This document shows, one piece after another, positions 1 through 8,283 of a stretch of DNA of 64,000 nt; position 1 is the first letter of the stretch; each line of letters opens with the position of its first letter. The notes beneath the pieces were generated by a model. That model had not been told where the DNA came from. It saw nothing but the letters and a program-made list of their open reading frames with translations, and did not search any database. The position numbers and the translations under genes are program-made. The stretch lies in NCBI GenBank assembly GCA_021798915.1, contig JAJZBM010000002.1, positions 216,690 to 280,689 on the forward strand. The letters are read 5' to 3'. The DNA comes from Pseudomonadota bacterium. GTDB taxonomy: Bacteria; Pseudomonadota; Alphaproteobacteria; Acetobacterales; Acetobacteraceae.

Positions 1-667
1 GCAGCGTCGCCCGGAGCCCGTCGTCGGTCTGATGGGGCAGGCCGTAGACCAGATCGAGATTGATCGAGCCGACCCCGATGCCGCGCAAGGCTTCCGCGCA
101 GGCGGCGGTTTCGGCGAAGGATTGCCGCCGTCCGATGGTCTCCTGCACCTGCGGCGCGAAATCCTGCACCCCGAGGCTGGCTCGCGTCACCCCGATGTCG
201 CGAAGCGCGGCGAGGCGGTCCGGCGGCAGGCGGCGGGGGTCGATCTCGATGGCGATTTCGGCGTCGGGGGCGAGAGTGAAGCAGCGCCGGATGGTGTCAC
301 TGATCGCGCGCAATTCCGCCGCCGGCAGGATGCTCGGCGTGCCGCCACCCCAATGGATCTGGCGCACCGTGAGACGCTTGCCGATCGCTTGCGCGGCCAG
401 GGCGATTTCGGTACGGAGTGCTGCCGCGTAGGTGACCAGAGGCGCCTCGGTGTTCACGGCGCTGGTATGGCAGCCGCAGAAGCGGCAGAGCGTCCGGCAG
501 AACGGAACATGGAGATAAAGTGAGAGCGACGCCGTCCCCGGAAGCGCGGCGAGCCAGGCAGCGGCGGTCTCGGCGCCGATCCCGTCGGAAAAATGCGGCG
601 CGGTGGGATAGCTGGTATAGCGCGGCACGCGGCGGTCATAGCGGGCGATCAGGGTGTCGATGTCCAT
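1..667 (-). CDS. hemN: Oxygen-independent coproporphyrinogen III oxidase, N-terminal part (runs off left edge)
   Basis: Minus-strand translation from ATG at 665-667: MDIDTLIARYDRRVPRYTSYPTAPHF...LYLHVPFCRTLCRFCGCHT...IHWGGGTPSML; radical-SAM CxxxCxxC and HemN signature. Absent from ORF track because no stop lies in the window. Confidence 0.9.
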   Translation of the reverse strand, partial: MDIDTLIARYDRRVPRYTSYPTAPHFSDGIGAETAAAWLAALPGTASLSLYLHVPFCRTLCRFCGCHTSAVNTEAPLVTYAAALRTEIALAAQAIGKRLTVRQIHWGGGTPSILPAAELRAISDTIRRCFTLAPDAEIAIEIDPRRLPPDRLAALRDIGVTRASLGVQDFAPQVQETIGRRQSFAETAACAEALRGIGVGSINLDLVYGLPHQTDDGLRATL

Positions 668-702
668 GCCGCGAAGCCTATGGGGGGCTCGGCCGGCGCG
701 CC

Positions 703-716
703 TTGAGGCAGATCAA
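703..716. promoter_or_regulatory. FNR/FixK-type box (TTGAGGCAGATCAA)
   Basis: Matches TTGAT-N4-ATCAA with one mismatch, 36-49 bp upstream of the hemN start. Confidence 0.55.
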
Positions 717-756
717 GCGGGCGGCAGATCGAGCGGGCGGCAGATTGAGCGGGCGG
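709..756. repeat. 16-bp direct repeat, 3 copies (cagatcRagcgggcgg-like)
   Basis: cagatcaagcgggcgg / cagatcgagcgggcgg / cagattgagcgggcgg read directly. Confidence 0.8.
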
Positions 757-766
757 GGGGTTCGCC

Positions 767-2281
767 CTATTTCGCGCGCCGCGGCAGGGCATCGAGCGCC
801 TGCGCGATCGCCGCCGTCACATCGCTCCAATCCCCGGCCCGGCTTTGGCGAAAGAGGCGGAGTGACGGATACCACGGCGTGTCGCTCCGATCGAGCAGCC
901 AGCGCCAGTCGGACGGGGTCGCGAGCATCAGCCAGGCCGGCTTGCCGAGCGCGCCGGCGAGATGGCCGACCGAGGTATCGACGCATACCACCAGATCGAG
1001 ATTGATGATGGCGGCGGCGGTTTCGGCGAAATCGGTCAGCGCTTCGGAGACATCGAGCAGGCCCGGCAGCACGTTCGGCGTTGCGCGGTCACGCGGCGGG
1101 AATTTCTGCTGCAGCGAGACGAAGGCGACCCCCGCCGTTTTGCCGAGCGGGGCGAGATCGGCGAGCCGCATCGAGCGGCGCCGGTCATTGGGGTGCGTCG
1201 TGCGCCCGGCCCAGGCGACGCCGACGCGCAACGCCCCGCGTGGCAGATCGCGCTCGAAACGTGCCTGCCAGGCGCGGATGAGGGCGGGATCGACGCTGAA
1301 ATAGGGGATCGGTGCCGGGATCGTGGTGATTTCGGTGCCAAACAGCCCGGGCAGGCTCGACATCAGGCAAAAAACCTTGTGCGCTGGGATCTGGTCCCAG
1401 CGCGTATGGCAGGCGGCGACGCCGCGCAGCGAGCGCAGCAGCGGCGCGATATCGGGGCTGCACCCGACCACCACTTCCCGGCAGCGGGCGGCGACTTCGG
1501 GGACATAGCGGCAGAATTGCAGCGTATCGCCATAGCCCTGATCGCCGACCAGGAGGATACGATCTTGCGGCAGGGGCATGCCGTTCCAGGCCGGCGCCGC
1601 CATTTTCGGCAGCATGCCGCGGGCCTGGTCGAGCTGGTTGCGCCATTCATATTCCCGCCAGCCCGGCGTCATCTCGCCGCGCGCGAGCAGGATCTGGCCG
1701 ATCGCGAGATGCGCCTCGGGATGGGCCGGCTCCCTGGCGAGGGCGGCGAGAAAGGCATCGACCGCCGCGTCGCGCTCGCCACGGTCCATCAGCGCCTTGC
1801 CGAGATTGATCTGAAAGCGTGGGATGGCGGGTTGCAGGCGCACCGCCTCGGCGGCGGCGGCGACGGCATCGTCGAAACGATAGAGCAGGCGATAGAGGCC
1901 GGAGAGATTGCTGTGCCAGGCGGCGACGTTCGGCTGCTTGGCGAGCGCCCGCTCGATCAGCGAGGTCGCCCGCGCGAGATCGCCGCGATGGCCGAGAATG
2001 GCGCCGAGCAAGGCCAGCGCCGGCGGATGGTCGGGCACCGTTTCGAGCACGTCCTGGCAGATGCCGGCGGCCTCGCCGAGGCGTTTGCCGATCATCGCCT
2101 GTTCGGCGCGCTGCAATTGTTCGTGAATGGCCTTGCTCCGCTCGGCGGTCGAAGCGGGCGGCGGCGCTGCCGCGGGAAGGCCAGGGGGAGCCGGCACCGC
2201 CGACGCCGCCCGGGCAGGCACCGCCGGCGCGGGTGCCGTCTTGGCGGGCGCCGTCTGCGTGGGTGCGGTGGGTGCGGTCAT
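767..2281 (-). CDS. TPR-repeat glycosyltransferase family 9/41-like protein
   Basis: ORF 767..2434; TPR-like repeats then DLVVCVDTSVGHLAGALGKPAWLML...DWRWLLDRSDTPWYPSLRLFRQ typical of TPR-GT proteins; start placed at MTAPTAPTQ. Confidence 0.75.
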   Translation of the reverse strand: MTAPTAPTQTAPAKTAPAPAVPARAASAVPAPPGLPAAAPPPASTAERSKAIHEQLQRAEQAMIGKRLGEAAGICQDVLETVPDHPPALALLGAILGHRGDLARATSLIERALAKQPNVAAWHSNLSGLYRLLYRFDDAVAAAAEAVRLQPAIPRFQINLGKALMDRGERDAAVDAFLAALAREPAHPEAHLAIGQILLARGEMTPGWREYEWRNQLDQARGMLPKMAAPAWNGMPLPQDRILLVGDQGYGDTLQFCRYVPEVAARCREVVVGCSPDIAPLLRSLRGVAACHTRWDQIPAHKVFCLMSSLPGLFGTEITTIPAPIPYFSVDPALIRAWQARFERDLPRGALRVGVAWAGRTTHPNDRRRSMRLADLAPLGKTAGVAFVSLQQKFPPRDRATPNVLPGLLDVSEALTDFAETAAAIINLDLVVCVDTSVGHLAGALGKPAWLMLATPSDWRWLLDRSDTPWYPSLRLFRQSRAGDWSDVTAAIAQALDALPRRAK

Positions 2282-2904
2282 GGCCGCAAGATGCCAAGCC
2301 CGGCGGCGAAACGAAAGGCCCCGATGCCCGAAACCACGGCGCCGCAGCCGGTTTCCGCTGCTTCGGTCGCGGGCAGCACGGTGAAATCCGCCCGGGCGAG
2401 CGGGCGGTCGCCGGCGAGGAGGGTGAAAATCCACATCCCGGGGACCATCTCCCAGGCCGCGGTGAAGGTGAAGCCGACATAGTGTGGCCCGGCGCCAGGC
2501 GGGATCTCGAACCGATCGACACTGCCGGCTTGGCCATCCGGGCGGTGGAGCGGCGGGTGGCTGACGCGGACGGTGAGCGGCGTGTCGGCCGGCGCGGCGC
2601 GGGTGAAGATCAGGCCGAAGCTCCGGCAGAGCTTGGCCGGCACGGTCGCGGTCGCCGTGACGAGGGTGGGAAGTGCGGTGCGATCGACGCCGCTCAGGGT
2701 CTGGTCACGGAGGCCGGGCGGGAGTTCCCCGGTGACCGGCGCCGGGCGGAAAATACCGGCGGCGAGGATGCGGATCTCCGGCGCGTCGGCCGGCGCCGGG
2801 CTGGCGATGAGCGCGAGAGCGGCGGCGAGGCGGAAGGCGGGCGCGATTTGACGGCGGCGGCCGGGGCTTGTATAACCATGTTTGCAAATGAGAATAACTC
2901 TCAT
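2278..2904 (-). CDS. DUF3859-like secreted protein
   Basis: C-terminal part of ORF 2278..4173 from MRVILICKHG; signal-peptide-like start; EIRILAAGIFRP...GPHYVGFTFTAAWEMVPGMWIFTLLAGDRPLARADFTV; 4-bp overlap with the next minus-strand gene. Confidence 0.6.
   Translation of the reverse strand: MRVILICKHGYTSPGRRRQIAPAFRLAAALALIASPAPADAPEIRILAAGIFRPAPVTGELPPGLRDQTLSGVDRTALPTLVTATATVPAKLCRSFGLIFTRAAPADTPLTVRVSHPPLHRPDGQAGSVDRFEIPPGAGPHYVGFTFTAAWEMVPGMWIFTLLAGDRPLARADFTVLPATEAAETGCGAVVSGIGAFRFAAGLGILRP
2889..2903. promoter_or_regulatory. Fur-type box TGAGAATAACTCTCA
   Basis: 11 of 14 specified positions match the 7-1-7 Fur motif TGATAATNATTATCA; lies between divergent genes upstream of cupredoxin/FTR1. 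Confidence 0.5.
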
Positions 2905-2934
2905 AAATAACCACCGAACGAGGCGACCCAAACG

Positions 2935-3276
2935 ATGCGTGCCCTGTTTTCGCTGCCCCTCGCCGCCCTGCTGCTGACCGCGAGCACCACGCTCAGCCTC
3001 GCCGCCGATGACGGCGAGAGCCGTGATCTGGTGATCAAGAATCATGTCTTTTCTCCGGCTGAAATCACCGTCCCGGCCGGCAAGCGGGTGGCGATTCATA
3101 TCAAGAACATGGACACGACGGCGGAAGAGTTCGATTCCTCGGCGCTCAAGGTCGAAAAAGTGATCGCCGGCGGCGGGGAGGGCACCGTCCATCTTCGCCC
3201 GCTCGCGCCGGGACGTTATAAATTCGAGGGCGAATATCACGAAAAAACCGCCCAGGGCGTGGTGATCGCGCAATAA
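2935..3276 (+). CDS. Periplasmic cupredoxin-domain protein of iron-uptake operon
   Basis: Signal peptide plus HVFSPAEITVPAGKRVAIHIKNMD...EFDSSALKVEKVI...GRYKFEGEYHEKTAQGVV; immediately upstream of FTR1. Confidence 0.8.
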   Translation: MRALFSLPLAALLLTASTTLSLAADDGESRDLVIKNHVFSPAEITVPAGKRVAIHIKNMDTTAEEFDSSALKVEKVIAGGGEGTVHLRPLAPGRYKFEGEYHEKTAQGVVIAQ

Positions 3277-3291
3277 CGGGAGACCCAAGCC

Positions 3292-4134
3292 ATGCTCGCC
3301 GCATTGCTGATCGTGTTTCGTGAGGTCATCGAGGCCGGGCTGATCGTCGGCATCGTCATGGCGGCGACCAAGGGGGTCGCGGGGCGCGGGCGGATGGTCT
3401 CGCTCGGCATCGCCGCCGGGGTGTCCGGCGCCTGTCTGCTCGCCGCTGGCGCCGGCCGTCTCGGCGCCCTGTTCGCGGGCAGCGGGCAGGAAGTTTTCCA
3501 GGCCGCGGTGCTCGGCATCGCGACCCTGATGCTCGCCTGGCACACGATCTGGATGGCGAGCCACGGCCGCGCCATCGCCCAGGAGATGCGCGCCCTCGGC
3601 GGCGCCGTCAGCGACGGGCGCCGGCCACTCACGGCGCTCGGGATCGTCGTCGCCATCGCGGTGCTGCGCGAAGGCTCGGAGGTGGTGCTTTTCCTCTACG
3701 GTATCGCCCTCTCGGGCGGCGCCTCGGGATGGGGGATGGTGGCGGGCGGGGCGCTCGGCATCGCCGCCGGCGCCCTGGTCGCGGCCATGCTCTATGGCGG
3801 CCTCATCGCCATCCCGGTCGGGCGCATGCTCTCGCTCACCGGCGGGCTGATCACGCTGATGGCGGCCGGCATGGCGGCGCAGGCGGTGGCGTTCCTGCAG
3901 CAGGCGGGCCTTGCGGATGCGCTGTCGGCGCCGATGTGGAATTCCGCTTTCCTGCTCAGCGACGAATCGATCGCCGGGAGGCTCGCCCATAGCCTGGTCG
4001 GCTATACCGCCGAGCCCGACGGCTTGCAGGTTCTGGTCTATGCCGCGACCCTGGCGGTGATCTGGGGCCTCGCGCGGGCGGTGCGCCCGGGCGCCCGTCC
4101 GGTGCCGCGCCCGAGCCCCGCAGCGGCGGAATAG
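3292..4134 (+). CDS. FTR1 family high-affinity iron permease
   Basis: MLAALLIVFREVIEAGLIVGIV (REXXE-type) and second REGSE motif (VLREGSEVVLFLYG). Confidence 0.88.
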   Translation: MLAALLIVFREVIEAGLIVGIVMAATKGVAGRGRMVSLGIAAGVSGACLLAAGAGRLGALFAGSGQEVFQAAVLGIATLMLAWHTIWMASHGRAIAQEMRALGGAVSDGRRPLTALGIVVAIAVLREGSEVVLFLYGIALSGGASGWGMVAGGALGIAAGALVAAMLYGGLIAIPVGRMLSLTGGLITLMAAGMAAQAVAFLQQAGLADALSAPMWNSAFLLSDESIAGRLAHSLVGYTAEPDGLQVLVYAATLAVIWGLARAVRPGARPVPRPSPAAAE

Positions 4135-4202
4135 CGCGGCATTTTTACCGTATGGTAAGTTTGTCCGAGGCATGATCGCCCGCTTCCTTGGGAACGGGCG
4201 TG

Positions 4203-6212
4203 ATGGCGGAAAAATCTGCTGAAAAACCGGCGGCGCGCGAGGGCGGCAGAGGTGCGCCGGCGCTGATCGGCGGGCGCTACCAGGTGGATTTCGCGGCCCC
4301 CCTCGCCGGCGCCGGCGGCGGGGTGATGGCTTTCGTTGCGCGGGATCAGCAAAACGCGGCGTCGGGGCTGATGGCCCTGCAGATCCGCCCGAACGCGCCG
4401 GCCCGTGTCCATGCCATCGAACTCCTCAGCAAAAGCGCCATCCCCGGGCTCCTGCTGCCGCTCGCGCATGGCGTCACCTTCACCGCCGAGGGTAGCGAGG
4501 CCGGGTTCGTCATCTGCGGCGCGCCGCCCGGCCCCTCTCTCGCCGCCGCGCCCCGCGCCTGGGGGGAACGCGAGCTGCTCGACTGCGTTTTGCGCCCGGC
4601 GGCGATGGTCCTCGATGCGCTGGCGACGCGCGGCGTCACCCATCGCGCCATTCGCCCAGACAATATTTTCCAGGGCAGCGCCGGCGAGCCGGTGACCCTC
4701 GGCGCCGCCTGGGCCAACCCGCCGGCGAGCCTGCAACCGGCGCTGTTCGAGCCACCTTACGCCGCGATGTGCCATCAGGCCGGCCGTGGCGAAGGCAGCG
4801 GCGCCGACGACATCTACGCTCTCGGCGTCACCATGCTGACGCTCGCCCTCGGGCGGCCGCCGCTCGCCGGGCTCGATGACACGGCGATCATCCGGCGCAA
4901 GCTCGATCTCGGCAGCTACGCCGCCCTGGTCGGTGAGGCCCGTTTGCCGGCGATGATCGCCGATCTTCTGCGCGGCATGCTGGCCGAGGATCCGGTGCAT
5001 CGGCCGCCGCCGCAGCTCTATCTCGACCCCTCGGCGGCGCGGGCGCGCCGGCTGGCGGCGCGGCCCGGGCGGCGGGCGCAGCGCGCCTTGAAGATCGCCG
5101 ATCAGCCGATCTGGGATGCGCGTTCCCTCGCCTATGCCCTCGCTCGCCGGCCCGAGGAGGCGGTGCATCTGGTGCGCAGCCATTATCTCGACCATTGGCT
5201 GCGCCGCAGCCTCGGCGACGCCGTACTGGCGGGACGGGCGGATGACGTCGTGCGCCAGCGGAGCGAGTTTCCGCCGGAAGATTCCCGCGCCGACGCCATG
5301 ATGACGATGCGCCTGATCGCCGTCCTCGATCCGCTGGCGCCGCTCTGCTGGCGCGGCGTCAGCCTCTGGCCGGACGGGCTCGGCGGCGTGCTCGCCGAGG
5401 GGCTGCAGGACAACAGCGAGCTGGCCGGCAAGATCGACGATCTCGTCGCCGCCGAGGCGACCGCCGGCTGGGCGTTGATGCGCCCCGAACTCTGCGACGT
5501 GACGGCGATCAGGCAGACCGCGCAACATCAGCGCATGTGGCAGCGTATCCGCGGCCTCGGCGGCGGGTTGGCGCGGATTTCCTACGCCCTCAACCCGCTG
5601 CAGCCCTGCGCCAGCCCGTTGCTCGCCGGGCGCTGGGTCGCCCGCCTCGCCGATCTCCTGCCGGCGCTGGAGGCGGTCTCACAGCAGGCCGAGCGGCGGC
5701 GCGGCGAACCGGTGGATACCCATATCGCCGCCTTCATCGCCGCCCACCAGGATGGCCGGCTCGGCGGCGATCTCGGCGCTTTTGCCGGCGATGCGGCGGG
5801 CGCGGAGCCACAGCTCGCGAGTCTGCGGGCGCTGTCGCGGCTTCAGGCGGCGTTTCCCGCACCGCTTCCCGGCCTCGCCGCCTGGCTCATCGAGCGCGCC
5901 GAGCCGCTGATCGAACGCTGGCACAACCGCGCCCGCCGCGCCGAAACCCTGACGCAGCTCCGCCATCTCGCCCAGGCCGGGCAATTGCTGCCGATGCTCG
6001 CTTTGTTCGATGATCGCCAGGCGCTGGCCGCCGATGCCCAGGGGCTGAAGCAGGCCCTCGCCGCGGCCGCCAAAATCGATGCCGAGCGCGCCGCCTGGCG
6101 CGCGGCTTCCGCCGAGCGCCGGCGCCGTGCCACCCGGATCGGCCATGAGATCGCCCTCGGCAGTGGCATGATGGCGCTGGCGGTGAGTGTCGGTTGGCTG
6201 GTGCTCGGATGA
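4203..6212 (+). CDS. Membrane-anchored degenerate Ser/Thr kinase-like protein (pseudokinase)
   Basis: Kinase-like fold signatures (HRAIRPDNIF, ADDIYALGVTMLTLALGRPPLAG) with VAIK Lys replaced (LMALQIR), HRD->HRA and no DFG; C-terminal TM helix (GSGMMALAVSVGWLVLG). Confidence 0.7.
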   Translation: MAEKSAEKPAAREGGRGAPALIGGRYQVDFAAPLAGAGGGVMAFVARDQQNAASGLMALQIRPNAPARVHAIELLSKSAIPGLLLPLAHGVTFTAEGSEAGFVICGAPPGPSLAAAPRAWGERELLDCVLRPAAMVLDALATRGVTHRAIRPDNIFQGSAGEPVTLGAAWANPPASLQPALFEPPYAAMCHQAGRGEGSGADDIYALGVTMLTLALGRPPLAGLDDTAIIRRKLDLGSYAALVGEARLPAMIADLLRGMLAEDPVHRPPPQLYLDPSAARARRLAARPGRRAQRALKIADQPIWDARSLAYALARRPEEAVHLVRSHYLDHWLRRSLGDAVLAGRADDVVRQRSEFPPEDSRADAMMTMRLIAVLDPLAPLCWRGVSLWPDGLGGVLAEGLQDNSELAGKIDDLVAAEATAGWALMRPELCDVTAIRQTAQHQRMWQRIRGLGGGLARISYALNPLQPCASPLLAGRWVARLADLLPALEAVSQQAERRRGEPVDTHIAAFIAAHQDGRLGGDLGAFAGDAAGAEPQLASLRALSRLQAAFPAPLPGLAAWLIERAEPLIERWHNRARRAETLTQLRHLAQAGQLLPMLALFDDRQALAADAQGLKQALAAAAKIDAERAAWRAASAERRRRATRIGHEIALGSGMMALAVSVGWLVLG

Positions 6213-6700
6213 AAGCGGCATCGGGCAGTGGTCCGGTGGCCGCGCGGCCGGCCGCGAAGCCGGGGCGCTCGCTGGTCTGGCTGCAAGGGCTCGCCTGCGG
6301 CGCGCTGGCAACCCTGGCGACGCCGCTCGCGGTGCTGCTCGGCGCCTTGCTGTTGCCCGGGCTCTGCGTCCTGCTGATCGACCGCATGCCGGGCAAGCCG
6401 GTGGCGCGCACCATGCTGCTCTGCGGCGCCGCGGCCAGCGTCGCGCCGGCCTGGCATCTCTGGGATCATGGCCTGACGATGGAGAACAGCCTCGATCTGC
6501 TCTCCGATGTCCTGACCGTGGGGTTGGCCTGGGCGGCGACGGCGACGGGTTGGCTGATCGCCGAGGTGGCGCCGATCTGCGTCTATCTCGGTCTGGAGGC
6601 GGCGGCCAAGCGGCGCGACGGCGAAGCGCGCGCCGCGCGTGCCCGCTTGGAAGCGGAATGGGGTATCCCGCCGGCCGAGGAGGCGGCGCTGGACGCGTGA
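6209..6700 (+). CDS. Small membrane protein coupled to the pseudokinase
   Basis: ATGA overlap with preceding stop; several hydrophobic segments; no recognised family. Confidence 0.6.
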   Translation: MKAASGSGPVAARPAAKPGRSLVWLQGLACGALATLATPLAVLLGALLLPGLCVLLIDRMPGKPVARTMLLCGAAASVAPAWHLWDHGLTMENSLDLLSDVLTVGLAWAATATGWLIAEVAPICVYLGLEAAAKRRDGEARAARARLEAEWGIPPAEEAALDA

Positions 6701-6726
6701 GGCCAGGCGCTTGGGGCAGACCCGGC

Positions 6727-7899
6727 TCAGATCACTTTTTTCGCCCGCAAAGCAGCGATTTCCCCGGCATCGAGGCCGAGTTCACCGAGCACCGCCTCGG
6801 TATGCTCGCCCATCTCCGGGGTTGCGCTTCGCAACGCCCAGTTGGTGCGCGAAAGCGACACCGCCTGGCCGACCAGTTCCATCCGCCCGCGCTTGGGATG
6901 CGTAACCGGCGCCGCGATCCCGAGATGGCGCACTTGCGGGTCGGCGAAGACCTCGTCGATCCGATAGATCGGTCCGGCCGGCACCCCGGCTTCGTTCAAG
7001 ATCTCGATCCAGGCCGCCGAGGGGCGGGTCACGGTGATCGCCTCGATCGCCGCGTTCATCTCGTCACGATGGGCGAGGCGGGCCGCGCCGGTCGCGAATC
7101 TGGCGTCGGTCGCGAGAGCTTCGGCGCCGAGGGCTGTGCAGAAGCGGCGATAGATCGGATTGCCGGCGACGGCGATGTTGATATGTCCGTCCGCGGTCTT
7201 GAACACCCCGGTCGGCACCGTGGTCGGGTGGTTGTTGCCGGCCTGGCCGGGCACGTCGCGCTCGATCAGCCAGCGCGCCGCCTGAAAATCGAGCATCGCG
7301 ATCTGTGCCGCGAGCAGCGAGCTTTCGACATATTGGCCGATCCCCGACTCCTCGCGTTCGAGCAGCGCGATCAGGATGCCCATGGCGCAGAAAATCCCCG
7401 CCGTGAGATCGGCGACCGGGATGCCGACCCGCATCGGCCCCTCCCCGGGCCGGCCGGTGATCGACATCAGCCCGCCCATCCCCTGCGCGATCTGGTCGAA
7501 GCCGGGCCGGTCGGCATAGGGGCCGTCCTGGCCGAAGCCGGAGATGCTGGCATAGACCAGGCGTGGATTGACCTCGCGGAGCGCCGGATAATCGATGCCG
7601 AGGCGGCGTTTGACGTCGGGGCGGTAATTCTCGACCAGGACATCGGCGCCGGCGACCAGGCGCTTGAGCAGCGCGACCCCCTCCGGCTGCTTGAGATCGA
7701 GGGTGATCGCCCGTTTGTTGCGGTGCAAATTCTGGAAATCCGCCCCCTCGCGGCCACCGCCGAGCCCCTCCTCGGCGGCGGGGGCCTCGACCTTGATCAC
7801 CTTCGCCCCCCAATCGGCGAGCTGGCGGACCGCGGTCGGGCCGGCGCGCACGCGGGAGAGGTCGATGACGGTGAAGCGGGCGAGGGGAAGGCTGCTCAT
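6727..7899 (-). CDS. CaiB/BaiF family CoA-transferase
   Basis: MSSLPLARFTVIDLSRVRAGPTAVRQLADWGAKVIKVE...NKRAITLDLKQPEG...LVENYRPDVKRRLGIDY. Confidence 0.92.
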   Translation of the reverse strand: MSSLPLARFTVIDLSRVRAGPTAVRQLADWGAKVIKVEAPAAEEGLGGGREGADFQNLHRNKRAITLDLKQPEGVALLKRLVAGADVLVENYRPDVKRRLGIDYPALREVNPRLVYASISGFGQDGPYADRPGFDQIAQGMGGLMSITGRPGEGPMRVGIPVADLTAGIFCAMGILIALLEREESGIGQYVESSLLAAQIAMLDFQAARWLIERDVPGQAGNNHPTTVPTGVFKTADGHINIAVAGNPIYRRFCTALGAEALATDARFATGAARLAHRDEMNAAIEAITVTRPSAAWIEILNEAGVPAGPIYRIDEVFADPQVRHLGIAAPVTHPKRGRMELVGQAVSLSRTNWALRSATPEMGEHTEAVLGELGLDAGEIAALRAKKVI

Positions 7900-7920
7900 G
7901 GCGGCTCCGTCGTCTCTGTG

Positions 7921-7992
7921 CGGTGCTTTGGGCGGTGCTTTGGGCGGTGCTTTGGGCGGTGCTTTGGGCGGTGCTTTGGGCTGTGCTCTGGC
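7921..7992. repeat. 12-bp tandem repeat cggtgctttggg, 5 perfect copies plus one degenerate
   Basis: 7921-7980 is 5 exact copies; 7981-7992 ctgtgctctggc is degenerate. Confidence 0.97.
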
Positions 7993-8283
7993 GTAAGACT
8001 AGCGGCTTCCACCCATGGCGGCCAGGGTGGCCGGGAAGGGCGCGATGGTGCCGCCGAGATCAACAAATCGCGACAAATCGACGCAATAAAACAAACATTA
8101 GAGTTTAGTCCTTGAGCGTCTGGAGGGCAGGCGATAGAGACATCCAGCCTTGGGACGGGCTTTGGCGGCCATGGGGTGCCATGTGGCATTTTGCCGCCGG
8201 GTTTTTGCGCGGCTGGTGCTATGGTGCGGTGCCGGCGCGACCTCGTCCCGCGTGCGAGCAATGCGTGAGTGCTTGGAGCAGAC

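Noticed and set aside
4145-4158. Dyad TTACC-GTAT-GGTAA upstream of pseudokinase
   Set aside because: Short interrupted dyad, plausible by chance; left as a minor note rather than a regulatory call.
2905-4173. N-terminal 420 aa of ORF 2278..4173 (minus)
   Set aside because: Antisense to the cupredoxin and FTR1 genes; only the C-terminal part from MRVILICKHG looks like a real protein.
7921-7992. Possible CRISPR-like array
   Set aside because: Contiguous 12-bp tandem repeat without spacers; no cas genes.
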